From Lineus longissimus (Eukaryota; Nemertea; Pilidiophora; Heteronemertea; Lineidae), in the NCBI RefSeq assembly GCF_910592395.1, contig NC_088319.1, forward strand, positions 15,006,001 to 15,070,000: a stretch of DNA of 64,000 bases, in the 5' to 3' direction. The notes under the pieces are model-generated. The model was not told the DNA's origin. It did no database searches and saw nothing but the letters and a program-made list of their open reading frames with translations. A program made the position numbers and the translations under genes. Below are positions 36,069-47,249 of the stretch, piece after piece; within the stretch, counting starts at the first letter, position 1; each line of letters opens with the position of its first letter.

Positions 36069-37227
36069 TTTTATTAAGAGAAACACTGAAAAACGTGCCA
36101 ATCAATCGTTCAGCGTTCCCAAATAATGTTTGGAAGGGTTGCACACATATTAGTGTGGTTTCGTGCCATGCGATCTTCTCTGGCAACTTTGACATCTATT
36201 AGTCAAATGAATTAAACGAGAGCAGTCTAAATGCAAATGATGAGATTCGAAAGGTGATTGCCGGACATATCCATAGTCATCCATGGCGGCCTTGCTTTTG
36301 GAATAATGGAACATCACAATAGTGTCAGATCGCTGACAGATTGTGGATATGGAGTAATCTTCTCTCCCGATGCATCGTCGCTTCTTGCTTGAGAAAGGTG
36401 TATGTTGATTGGAAGAGATTCTTTGGTTTTCATACGAATTTTCGTACACTCCATATCGGTCCTGTTGTGTCAGTGAGAATAATCAACGTTTAGCGAGCGG
36501 GAGAAGACCCATTAAAACGAGATAACGGGACATCGCCATTGCCAGATTGCTAATAGGTTGCGGTTCAGCCTGAGAAAAGAAATGCACGAAATGCCTCTAT
36601 CACTTAGTAGCAGCCTCCGAAAGTCTCGTTCGATGCTAATGGCTAAGTATGCGCTCATTAAAAAAGGCTTCGTTGAGTACCCCGGTGCACTTTGCAGAAA
36701 AAAATCGAAAGCCTGATTCAGTTCACATCCGCAGAGTAGAGATAGTTGATGATGGGTTGACCTTACTACAATTCTTCCCCTATAAACTTGTGACCAGAAT
36801 CAAGTGTGGCCTGTCATACTTCATCATTCGTCGATTCACTGCAAGTGAAATTAAGATGAGTGGAAGCACAATGATTCTCTTTCAGTTTGGTCACACATCT
36901 TCCGGTCATGTCAGGTGAACATGTGTACACCAATCCAGTTTCCGAAGGTAAGTGATGCATATACTAAACACGTCCCTGACATATCTGATGCTTCTATATT
37001 GGTGGCCGTAGTTAATTAAATATATCTCACACTATCATGCATCGATGCAGGTGAAGTTAGGTATATAATGTTCTAGGGAAAGCTTTTCCTATGTAATTGC
37101 TACCAAACGTGGAAAAAGATATTCCACGTCGAACACCAGTCCATTCCTTATACCTGCAATTCGGCAACCTGCATTTCAAGATTCAGATATAAAAATTGCC
37201 AATAAGGAAGTACACGTTTAAGAACAA
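36069..37227. other. Array flank without recognisable gene
   Basis: Unique-looking sequence right after the array. Short open frames exist on both strands (up to ~99 codons), but none has a domain, good start context or splice sites that I would trust. Confidence 0.5.
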
Positions 37228-38165
37228 CGCTCAGATTGGCATAACACGAGTTTGGCTCTAGATTGACGTATAGGGGTTTGGGACCAGATTAGCATTACAC
37301 GAGTTTGTGACCAGCTTGGCGTTACACGAGTTGGGGATCAGATTGGCGTTACACGAGTTGGGGATCAGATTGGCGTTACACGAGTTTGGGACCTGATTAG
37401 CATTACACGAGTTTGTAACCAGCTTGGCGTTACACGAGTTGGGGATCAGATTAGCGTTACACGAGTTGGGGATCAGATTGGCGTTACACGAGTTGGGGAT
37501 CAGATTGGCGTTACACGAGTTTGGGACCTGATTAGCATTACACGAGTTTGTAACCAGCTTGGCGTTACACGAGTTTGGGATCAGATTGGCGTTACACGAG
37601 TTTGGGATCAGATTGGCATTACACGAGTTTGGGACCTGATTAGCATTACACGAGTTTGTAACCAGCTTGGCGTTACACGAGTTGGGGATCAGATTGGCGT
37701 TACACGAGTTTGGGATCAGATTGGCATTACACGAGTTTGGGACCTGATTAGCATTACACGAGTTTGTAACCAGCTTGGCGTTACACGAGTTTGGGATCAG
37801 ATTGGCGTTACACGAGTTGGGGATCAGATTGGCATTACACGAGTTTGGGATCAGATTGGCATTACACGAGTTTGGGACCTGATTAGCATTACACGAGTTT
37901 GTGATCAGCTTGGCGTTACACGAGTTGGGGATCAGATTGGCGTTACACGAGTTGGGGATCAGATTGGCATTACACGAGTTTGGGATCAGATTGGCATGAC
38001 ACGAGTTTGGGACCTGATTAGCATTACACGAGTTTGTAACCAGCTTGGCGTTACACGAGTTTGGGATCAGATTGGCGTTACATGAGTTTGGGACCTCATT
38101 AGCATTGCATGAGTTTGGGACCTCGTTAGCATTACATGAGTTTGGGACCAGATGGGCATTACGAG
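37228..38165. repeat. 27-bp minisatellite, ~34 units with higher-order order
   Basis: The unit is close to GATCAGATTGGCGTTACACGAGTTGGG (positions 37321-38082 carry the cleanest copies). Two main variants alternate: the consensus type and a pair reading 'GACCTGATTAGCATTACACG' followed by a GTTTGTAACCAGCTT-type unit. This pair recurs every 4 or 5 units (near 37390, 37526, 37634, 37742, 37877, 38012), giving a 108/135-bp higher-order period. All units are 27 bp, so one forward frame stays open from 37267 to 38082, encoding a nine-residue repeat DQIGVTRVG. At the right edge CGA has become TGA in three units. Confidence 0.92.
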
Positions 38166-38574
38166 AGGTTTGGTTCGACGATCGTTATTTGTTATGGAAT
38201 GTGATAGAGCGCCATCATCCCTAATTACAATATCGTGTCATGCAATCCATATCAACAGTAGTATTTACGAAGTGTCGATTTTTGTTTATTGGTCTCGTGT
38301 CCGGTTGCAGTCGCGATCAAAGGGCAGCGTCATTCGATACTGTCTGCCGATAATGAACAATTGGATTGCCGTCATCCCAGAATTTGATCCAACGTTGCTT
38401 CGATCGTGGCCGAGTAATTTTGTTTCTCTTCTACGGTCCGGGGTTACATCTGTGGTTATTCCCCATATTTCACTGTTTCCATACAATATACAGCTAGAGA
38501 CTTGTTTTCCTTCACCCGCACATTTCTGCTCCCGCTGCACCCCGTTGATGACCAAGATTCAGAATACTGATTAG
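38152..38574 (+). CDS. Unassigned 140-codon ORF after the minisatellite
   Basis: It starts at an ATG in the last minisatellite unit and runs in the same frame as the repeat. It contains a moderately hydrophobic middle and several cysteines. No domain was recognised and the composition is not clearly protein-like. The upstream units of this frame carry TGA, so it does not read into the repeat as it stands. Probably chance. Confidence 0.12.
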   Translation: MGITRGLVRRSLFVMECDRAPSSLITISCHAIHINSSIYEVSIFVYWSRVRLQSRSKGSVIRYCLPIMNNWIAVIPEFDPTLLRSWPSNFVSLLRSGVTSVVIPHISLFPYNIQLETCFPSPAHFCSRCTPLMTKIQNTD

Positions 38575-39860
38575 GTCAGGCGGCTTCGCCAAGAGAGATA
38601 GCCTTTGCATTTGTGAGATCTTCTTTTTATTCATGCTATCTATGGGCGAGTACCATGACAACTTCCTGTAAAGATCCGTCTATTTTTCTTGATAGCTTTA
38701 CCGTTTTCGCTGCGGAAGATAAGAGAGCTGTGGTAGCGACCGCGGGGATGACTTTGTGCAATGGCAAACCCGACATGGACATAGACGTTGATTCCGTCGT
38801 TTGACTTAGCTTCTTCTAGTGACGTAACTGGATGCTAACTCTGCAAACGATGTTCGAACTTCTTCCGACTGCGTGCTGATTCGAAGTCCTTATGGTGTAT
38901 ATATCAAGGCGATGATGATGATGCTAAAGAGAACTTTTGATATATCAGAGTTAACTTTTCTGTCCATTGCTTTAAGTGCTCAAAGCGCCATCGCTCTCAT
39001 ATAAAAATGACTCCCATTGTCATGATTGTGTCATGATCAGCAGATGATTGATTAATTGCTTCTCCGCGACACCATCACAATCAAGCATTCTCCATGAGAA
39101 AGGTAACCATGCGCAACGTACGTCAGTCTGAATCCTAATCACAATGGGTCGTATTGAAAACTCACTGGATATCAAAAGAGTCCCGTTGTACGTCACTTCC
39201 TGGCTTTCAAATCAGCTGAATTTAGTCAAGCTTGGCCTTTTATTATGGAGTATGTCGATGATTGATTAACTACGATATCTGACTTAAGTGGTACTAGTCA
39301 TCAGAGGTAAGATTGTCGTTGAAGCTCCATCCCTTGACTGCGAGGGAGGTTGCTATTGCTTGTGTATTGATGTCATTTCTCCTCGTCCACTTGCGCGGAA
39401 CGGGTCACCTGTGCCGCGTAACGATACACGTTGTACTTCTTAGAAGGATTGCACTGTACTATAACGCAACTGCTGATGCAGATCATTACATTGTAATTAA
39501 CATAAAACTGAAATTGTTTTCTCATGCAACCAGTCTGTGAAATGAACGATTGATTAAATCTGTGACATGCAACAGATTCTTCTAGACCCGACGCTACTGC
39601 TGCTGGGCCTTTAATTACCTCGACTGTCACTCGGAATACGGACTTTTGATCAAATGGTAATCGTGACAGGTTGAAAGGAGTATTCATTATTGCGTCTATT
39701 TTTAACCGATCCGATTAGCAAAGGTGATGAATATTTCCTGGTGATTGTATGTGCATCACGTAAAGCAAGCTTTATCTGTTTGTGCGTCGGATCTCCTCGG
39801 GTTGCTCTGTAGTGTCTTTCTAATTGGAAACGCCCTTTGAGTTGAGGAGGGGTAATGCGA
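38575..39860. other. No recognisable gene
   Basis: A short GATGATGATGATG run near 38911 is the only simple repeat. No exon with both splice sites and a known motif was seen. Confidence 0.5.
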
Positions 39861-39879
39861 TGACGTCATATCACGTGAC
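39861..39879. promoter_or_regulatory. CRE plus TCACGTGAC E-box cluster
   Basis: A perfect palindromic CRE, TGACGTCA (39861-39868), is followed two bases later by TCACGTGAC (39871-39879), the core of E-box sites bound by MiT/TFE and USF-type bHLH factors (established). An inverted CCAAT word (ATTGG) lies about 40 bp upstream and a short open segment MESGVIQ with a CAG|GTAATT donor about 50-70 bp downstream. This resembles a promoter with a short first coding exon. The exon part is inference. Confidence 0.35.
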
Positions 39880-40225
39880 TTCTTGCCATACTGTCAACGG
39901 ACATTGTGTATATGTGGGGTTTTATGGAGTCAGGTGTGATTCAGGTAATTTTTCATGTGCATTTGAAACTGAAGTATAACTGTGCTTTGTGAGAGGCCAT
40001 CTCGTTGCTTTGAGCCTTTCTAACATCTTGACCTGCAGATCAGGTGTGAAACGTCCTCTGAAGTCATGAGAAAGTTTTCAACTGCCTGCTCTAAATTGGT
40101 TGCTTGTTGACAGTGATGTCAATCGGCGCCGGATAAGATACTCTCATCGTCATTAGGCAGTTAACGTGGGCGGGACGAATAGTTTACTGGCATAGCAAAC
40201 AGTTTGTCCCCAAGAAAGAAGCTTG

Positions 40226-40285
40226 TCAACATGTTGATGGCCTAGTGCTTAATGTGCCCGGAGGCAGGTCAATGTTCGAGCCCCG
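40226..40285 (+). mobile_element. tRNA-derived SINE head
   Basis: TGGCCTAGTGCTTAATG matches a degenerate A box and GTTCGAGCCCC a B box, about 30 bp apart, as in the heads of tRNA-derived SINEs. The cloverleaf stems do not pair well, so it is not a functional tRNA gene. The 3' body after 40285 has no recognised tail. Confidence 0.5.
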
Positions 40286-43200
40286 TTGGTAGCTCTTCCC
40301 GATGCAGCCGTTTGTTTGACTCCTGTTAGATTCAAAATCTTATTTTGAATAACAAGAAATATTGACCTGTCAGAGCCATGATTCCATTAACATCTGATCC
40401 AGCTTGGCAACGTCTAGCCATCAAAACGAGGCGTCTGATTAACGTCACAAGGCACATCAACACTTATATATGATTTCAGACATCCGCTTTTAATCAGATC
40501 AACACGAGTCCTCGCGTTCTCAAATCCGTTTAAGATCGGATATCAAAGTGATCTCCTGAAGTTACTGGAGGCCATATTTGTAGTCTTAGCTCTGTATCAT
40601 GATTTTGGAATTACAGTCTGTCATGCGATCATCATGGCTTCAAGGTGTCTTCAAATGGCCATGATAAGCGTTCAACGATGAGACAGAGGCAGGCAGGGTT
40701 TCAGACATCATTAGATGACTATAGTCAGTATAAACTCCTACTTTGAAGGTATTACTGAACTGCAGCTGAATGTAATCAGGCTTCGTATTGGTGTGATGCT
40801 TTCGCTCGATATGTTCAACTTTACACTTAATTGAACGCACCACCACTAGAACTTGCAGGCCACACTTAGCCACAATCTACCGACTATAAACGGCAATATA
40901 TGTACTTACCCCCCCCCCCTAAGGATGGTTTTGTAGCACATTGCCACAGAAACAACAATTGGCTAATTTTTCATGTAGGGAAAATTACGGTGGCATTAGC
41001 TTGCTCTTGCAACCAAGAAATTAGATTAGAGAGTTTCCCGGTGATAAATATTGTCGCTAAGTGTCTTTTTTTCGGTTTGCTCTGGCGCATAACCAGATTG
41101 AAACTTTTGCTCTTTTTTCTCATCGCAAAAAGCCGAATGTTCTCTGCATCAGATTCTTATGATTCCACTGGAGCCTTTTCTCACTTTGGATGTCGCAGTG
41201 GTAAACTACACTCGGCTTCAGCGGTTATTTGGTAATTCAAAACTACCCAGCCCACTGGTCTCGTGTGATTGATGTAATACATCAGCTCCTCCTACAACAT
41301 GTACAACAGCAAAAGTAGATAATTTGGGTTACCATATTCCCGAAAGAAATTTTGCTTCGGCGGAAATTCATCTAGTTGAATCTGTAGTACAACCTCCCTT
41401 CGTTTCGAGAAAAGTCATTTCCTGGGGCTACTTGCAGCGACTCACACTAGCCGCCAATTCGTAGATAATGATAGTAATTACGCTGTCGCACTGATAGTAT
41501 ATGTGGCTGACCGCAGTGTGCTAGCTCTGGGGGTAGCCACCGGGGTGAAGAAAACAATTGGGAGGCTATCAAGTAGTGTGTATGACCTTTACTTTTCATT
41601 AGCTTGGCGGCTAAATTAACACCAGCGCTGGGGATTTGTAAATGAAATTTGCCAGTTGAGTCAACGGCCACTATGGAATCAAGAGGAACGAGAACAAATT
41701 GTGCGCCTACAACAACACCAACATATACCAGCAATCATCTCCCAGTTAATTGTCTAACTTTAGTTCAGATGTGGACTTGTCCCATCTCGCTACTCTTGAC
41801 TGGCGATAAGAGCAAACTTTCTAATCCATCTTGCAACCTTCTTTTCACAGTCCAAACATATATGTAGTCAACTTCATTCCCTACCCTAGTTGCAATCTCT
41901 GCTTAAGACAGCAAAAATTGAATACTTGATTGATGAAACCTTCAAAAGCATCAAAGGTTTGTTTATTTGTGGTCACTGTGATTTGTTTAAAAATGCTTTG
42001 CTCAGTCCTATTGTAAGCTGCGGAACATCAGTCATCAGGCGTGCCATGCCAGCCTGTTCATTAATCACAGCATAACCACGATAAAAGCAAAAACACTTGT
42101 AAAAAGACGATTTGAAGAAGTCGTCAATATTCCAACATGATGTCGAGTAAAAGCAATTGGTTTTCATAGTGCAGAACAGGCGTATATCAAAGGGTTTCGG
42201 TTGTCTTAATTTACAGCAAAAGAACGATTTTAGGGATCCCAGTGGCGATTTATTTAGCTGCCTGGCTCGGCACCTATAGAGCAGTAAGACGGAACCGTGC
42301 ATCTAGTTCATCTATCACACGCCTACAGTAGCGGAAAGACTGCCTAATGCACGCGCCAAAAGGAGGGAAGTGTGAAATGGTGTACATAAACCCCAAACTG
42401 ACCACGGCAAATAACTTATCGAAGCACTAATGGTCACTCGCTGGTGCTGCATATCACTGAGCGTTAAAAAACATCTTCAAAGTGCCCTCGCTCGACAAAC
42501 GGGTTTCTAATTGTTGTTAACGTGTGTTGCTTGCCTATCGGAATTCCACTGATGAATGCCAGCCAGCTTTTCGGACGAGCCTTTGTTGCAACGGAGCAAG
42601 CACAACGAACTACGTACCTTGTCAGAAGTCGGTCGTACTGCTATCATCAAAACTATAAACATCATGCCATTTCTCGTTTTGCCTGTTTCAAATGTGACAA
42701 CTATTGTAAATATTCGTTAAAGAGATGTTGCAATGTGTACAGGCAAGCACTCGTGTTCTTAACCTTCACCACATATCAATTTCTTTGCAACCCTATTTGA
42801 CCTTGGCAATGACTCTACCAAAAGGTAGGCACATGATCTAAAGGCATCCCACATTCACTGAGTCTGTTCCGATGTCACAATGGCAAACTAATGAAAGCAA
42901 TTAGAAGGTACGAACAAAGCCACAAAAGACACCAATTCAGTGAAGCAGAATCCATCATTTTAAGCTGATAACTACCAGCCCTAGGAATGAACCTATTGGG
43001 AAAAGTATCATCTTTTAAATAGTGAATCGATTTACGTAGCTGGGCAAACGGAGCCTGTGCCTTCTGAACGGATGGGTTGGCCGCTGACAGCACACTTAAG
43101 TTTGTCTCGGAAACCTGTTCATCTGTCTTAACCATGTTCACATCTTTATCACTTGTAGGTCAATAAATTCGTCTGTTGTCTGGGTTCAGTGACAGCTGTG

Positions 43201-46200
43201 TTAAACATGTTACATTGACTTGGGAGAGTGATGTACGCCAAGGGAAGGAGCGAAAATGCAATTAACCTTTAACAGGATACTGGGGTTGAACTCCTTGGTA
43301 TGTTACCTCGTCATGCTTGGCGACAGATTTAAACGAACATGTTTTGGTAAACCACATTGTATCATCTGTGACACGATCTGATGAACTGAACCAACGATTT
43401 CTTAAGGCAATACTGTCGGCGTCTAAGGAAAATGCGAACAGCAATCAATGTCGTATGTCAAAAGATGGCTAGAAGCTGATCGTTTTCGATATCGGTCGCA
43501 ATCTTCGTGACATGGTGAACATACTTTGAAATTAAAGGGACGTGGAGGATTGGAATCAGTCCATTAGCTGAGTAATTTCGTTTGGGCTCCACTGCAGTTT
43601 CATCCTCGATTGTTCGCTTCATCCACATGTCAGATATCGATCCAAGCGACACAACCCTCACGGCCGTCAACTAAAAAAGTATCCTTTAGAAATAGGCAAA
43701 ATACATTATATGTAGCTACAGGGTCAGTCACAGGACCAGTACTTGACACTGTCCGATGAAATGGACGCAGAGGTCATGACAATTTGACAAAGGCAAAATC
43801 CCGGAACTTCTCTTGCTAATTGCACACACCTGACCAAAGGGATACCGGGACACCTGTTCTTGTCGGAAGAATGTCAATACGAATCATCTTCCATCCATCC
43901 GCCTTGAAGCTGACGAACCCACAATCGCCTCTCCTTTCAAGGTGTCTGGTGATATTGGCTGTCGTTGAGATGACTCAGAGGCCACAACAGTTGGCAGAAA
44001 CACGTTCTCCGGCTGTTTTTCCCGACCATGCCAATACCAACGTCGCAAACGTCTCGCATCCATACTAAACATTCTGACACGCCACTTCTGAAAAAACATC
44101 CACCGGGACCAGAATTATGGGTCGTCGAAGTGATCGCTGATTACCGAGTACTTCTGACTGATCTACCTGAAGCGATTTGCTTTGGCGCAGTTCCTCTTTT
44201 AAAGTTATCTGTTTTGACCATACCTGTGGCCCTCATCGTTTACAGCCACGGGTGACGAAAAGTATCGGGAATAATAAATTCCGTGCATGTTAAAACATAG
44301 AAGCTTTGCCTTTGAGTTCTTCTTTGTCCTTCAGCCCAAGGCCAGACACAACTCAAATGTCATTCTTTTAATCTCGCCAATATCAAAGACATTGAGCATT
44401 CCGATTCATCATATTCCGAGCCATTGGGCCAGGTCGAGGAGTGAGGCCAACATATTTGCATTTGATATGACTTCTTCTTCGACCCGCAACATGTGGCTAT
44501 CTTTTTCTAACAAACCCGCGGCTAATGCATTTGATCTACTTCATCTTAAGTTAGGCCATTACCGGTAATTCATCAGATCTGCCTTGAAAGATAGGCCAAA
44601 AGATTTGACTGGATCTTTTCTTTGTTCTATTACATGCACCTCGAGCTTAATGGTCTAATTTGTTTCAAACCATGTCACACGCAGCGGACAGGAAAAGCCG
44701 TCCGACAATGGATGACTTTCCTTATCATGTTACTGTAACCTGTGGCTAGTGCATTTATTGCCAATCTCTGCCACTGGCAATTTGCTATTCTCATCTACGC
44801 GTCAATAATGCAATGCAGTAGCCGACACCTGTGATTGCGACCATTTCAATAAAGCAATCTCAAAGTGTGATCACCGCGGGCATACACCACAGCAAACACG
44901 AGGCAGCATTCAATATGCTTCGATCAGTTCCGGGAGGGATATTGGAATTGTCACGACCTGAGAATAATAGCAACCCGCTTCCTCCCAGTTAAGATTCAAC
45001 TTCTTTCGATTATATGAATACTTAACTAAAGATGGGTAAAGATGTTGCGGCGAAACATGGTGGGTAAAAATGTTTAGTGGGCAAGACTGGGCATGACCTA
45101 GTTCAACATTTTTTGATTAGGCAAATAATGATTTGGATTTTTGTCCGACTTTGTCCGACTTTTTGTCCGACTTTGCCAGACTTTGCCAGACTTTTTGTCC
45201 GACTTTGCCCGACAACGAGGAATTAACCGCTAAAAAACTGGTTTCTCACTAGTTCAAAACAAGCGATACGTGGCTTCTGACGGCAATTCCGTCATCACAC
45301 GACATTCGAGGAAAAATCTGGGAGGTGACCAAATGTTCACGTATTGCGGGAATTGACCACTTGCTCTGTCAATCAAATCAAAATTGAAATGCTACTCGTG
45401 AATCTTGAGTACGTATATGGTGTCGGCATGCAACTGGTTAGAAGTTACAAAGATTGCCAGGGACGAATTACAGCTGAGCGTTCCTCCAGAGATTGCCTTC
45501 CATTTTCGAACTCAATTGGCAGGCCATTAATTTGAACTATCTGACCCGGGACCAGCTGCGGTATTCATTAACGCAAATACCAGGATCATGTTGACATGTA
45601 TGTCTGCAGTATCATATAGACGGGATCTTAGGCCAAGGACAGCGCGCGACAGGTCAATCAACGTTACTGTCAGTCAGCATTGATCGAGTAAAGAAACGAG
45701 TGCCACTTGCATTTTTAAGAGCAACACCATCGGATTCTCCAAAGCAAACATGATATTCGGGCACAATCTCTCTGCCAGTATAGGGTCTATGGTGTGAAGT
45801 CACTGTACATTATACCTTAAATGGGACTGAAAATGGCGTCTCTTTTGCTTTTGGACCACGGTCTGCATGGCTTTTTTTATAGCCTTCATGTATCATCAAA
45901 GAAAATTGCCGTGGAATACTGAATACTGAGACAACAACAATAGGAGCTGTGAATCAACTGGCCATATTTATCATGCTACATCGCGCCATAATAGCTACGA
46001 ATAAAGTGCAAAAACAGCAGCGGTAATTAACCATAAATTGTCTCCTAATTCGTCCTGATGACAACAATTCTATTACGCGGCCGCTGAGGACTGCATCACG
46101 GGCATGAAAAAAAACAAACATAAAAACACACACACAAGCGTAGCTGACGCTAATGAACGTATTGATTAGCCTATTCAGCTCCAGGCATGCGCAACTGGAA

Positions 46201-46212
46201 GCAATGTGAGTA
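40286..46212. other. Long stretch without recognisable gene
   Basis: Contains a C11 run at 40909-40919 and an 11-bp-based repeat at 45139-45213 (listed separately). Open frames up to ~110 codons (for example 40900-41235 plus and 41973-42302 minus) lack domains. Introns of a large gene or intergenic DNA are both possible. Confidence 0.45.
45139..45213. repeat. Short tandem repeat of TTTGTCCGACT type
   Basis: About seven imperfect units of 11-13 bp (TTTGTCCGACT, TTTGCCAGACT, TTTTTGTCCGACT). The GTCCGAC word also occurs in the arms of the foldback elements in the array, but the match is too short to claim common origin. Confidence 0.7.
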
Positions 46213-46373
46213 GGGCATTGTTGGGAATCATCATGGCGTGGAAGGAATTTATGTGGCCTTGTTGGTCATGCTTCATCCTGACAATGTCAGGCAATTTGGG
46301 CATTGTTCGAAATCATCAGGGCGTGGAAGGACTTTATGTGACCATGCTTCATCCTGACAATGTCACGCAATTT
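46213..46373. repeat. Tandem duplication of ~85 bp
   Basis: Units 46213-46297 and 46298-46373 start GGGCATTGTT and end ACAATGTCA(G/C)GCAATTT. The second has lost 9 bp. A plus-strand ORF of 86 codons overlaps it (46206-46466) but the indel and lack of a domain speak against coding. Confidence 0.8.
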
Positions 46374-46598
46374 CACTCGATACATACTTACTCCCTCAAT
46401 ACGTTAGGAGAAGTCGCGTTGTTGGCCCTGTTTGTAAGAGGCTTGCGGGTGATTACCAATAAGTAGATAGGTTGACCTTTCGGAAGATGAATGCATCAAT
46501 TGATAAATTCGCCTATAAAATAAACCATGGATTGTTGGACATGATTTATCACGAACTTCTCTTGATTCTTCATAAACCCTTCATAAACCAATGTTTCC

Positions 46599-47240
46599 TC
46601 AATCATCCGAGGGACAGCCTTTGTCTCCTTGAATATGCAACGATTCGTTTGATTGCATATCTAAGCTGTGAGCAACAGGTGCATGTATTGCTGCTGTGGG
46701 AAGCATGGAGACCATACAACAATGTGTCCTGATAAACAAATATCCACTCAATAATATTGCCAGAACAATCAATACAACAGGCATGGATACAAAACTAGAT
46801 GTTTCAAAACTAAAAGTATCGATGTGCCTTTTTGATTCGATTAATGCTAAATGAATTCCTGTATTACTTCTATACATCACTATCCCTACAAAACTAGATG
46901 TTTCAAAACTAAAAGTATCGATGTGCCTTTTTGATTCGATTAATGCTAAATGAATTCCTGCATTACTTCTATACATCACTATCCCTACAAAACTAGATGT
47001 TTCAAAACTAAAAGTATCGATGTGCCTTTTTGATTCGATTAATGCTAAATGAATTCCTGTATTACTTCTATACATCACTATCCCTACAAAACTAGATGTT
47101 TCAAAACTAAAAGTATCGATGTGCCTTTTTGATTCGATTAATGCTAAATGAATTCCTGTATTATTACTATACATCACTATCCCTCCAATGTTTGAAATGA
47201 TGAACGACCGCTTCAATGGCAATCGACGGCTCCCTGACAT
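46599..47240 (-). CDS. Repeat ORF: four 33-residue repeats then a membrane segment
   Basis: A 213-codon ORF from ATG at 47240. After a short basic start (SRRLPLKRS) come four copies of a 33-residue repeat containing GIHLALIESKRHID and TFSFETSSF, then a hydrophobic segment MPVVLIVLAILLSGYLFI (residues ~153-170) that fits one membrane span, then a ~44-residue tail with cysteines. The repeats are 99-bp DNA units at 46788-47183, almost identical to each other, so the expansion is recent. No signal peptide is visible and no family is recognised. A 99-bp period divisible by three keeps the frame open by itself, so coding is not proven. Confidence 0.35.
   Translation of the reverse strand: MSGSRRLPLKRSFIISNIGGIVMYSNNTGIHLALIESKRHIDTFSFETSSFVGIVMYRSNTGIHLALIESKRHIDTFSFETSSFVGIVMYRSNAGIHLALIESKRHIDTFSFETSSFVGIVMYRSNTGIHLALIESKRHIDTFSFETSSFVSMPVVLIVLAILLSGYLFIRTHCCMVSMLPTAAIHAPVAHSLDMQSNESLHIQGDKGCPSDD
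46788..47183. repeat. 99-bp tandem repeat, four units
   Basis: Units start TACAAAACTAGATGTTTC at 46788, 46887, 46986 and 47085. Units 1-3 are identical except for one T/C change near 46960. The last unit differs at its end (TTATTACTATAC). Confidence 0.92.
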
Positions 47241-47249
47241 GCCTAACAC

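Noticed and set aside
37228-38165. CRISPR array
   Set aside because: The units are contiguous 27-bp repeats without unique spacers, and there are no cas genes.
40226-40285. Functional tRNA gene
   Set aside because: Only A and B box-like words are present. The stems do not pair and there is no terminator run.
45139-45213. Kinship of the TTTGTCCGACT repeat with the foldback elements of the array
   Set aside because: Only a 7-bp word is shared, which is expected by chance.
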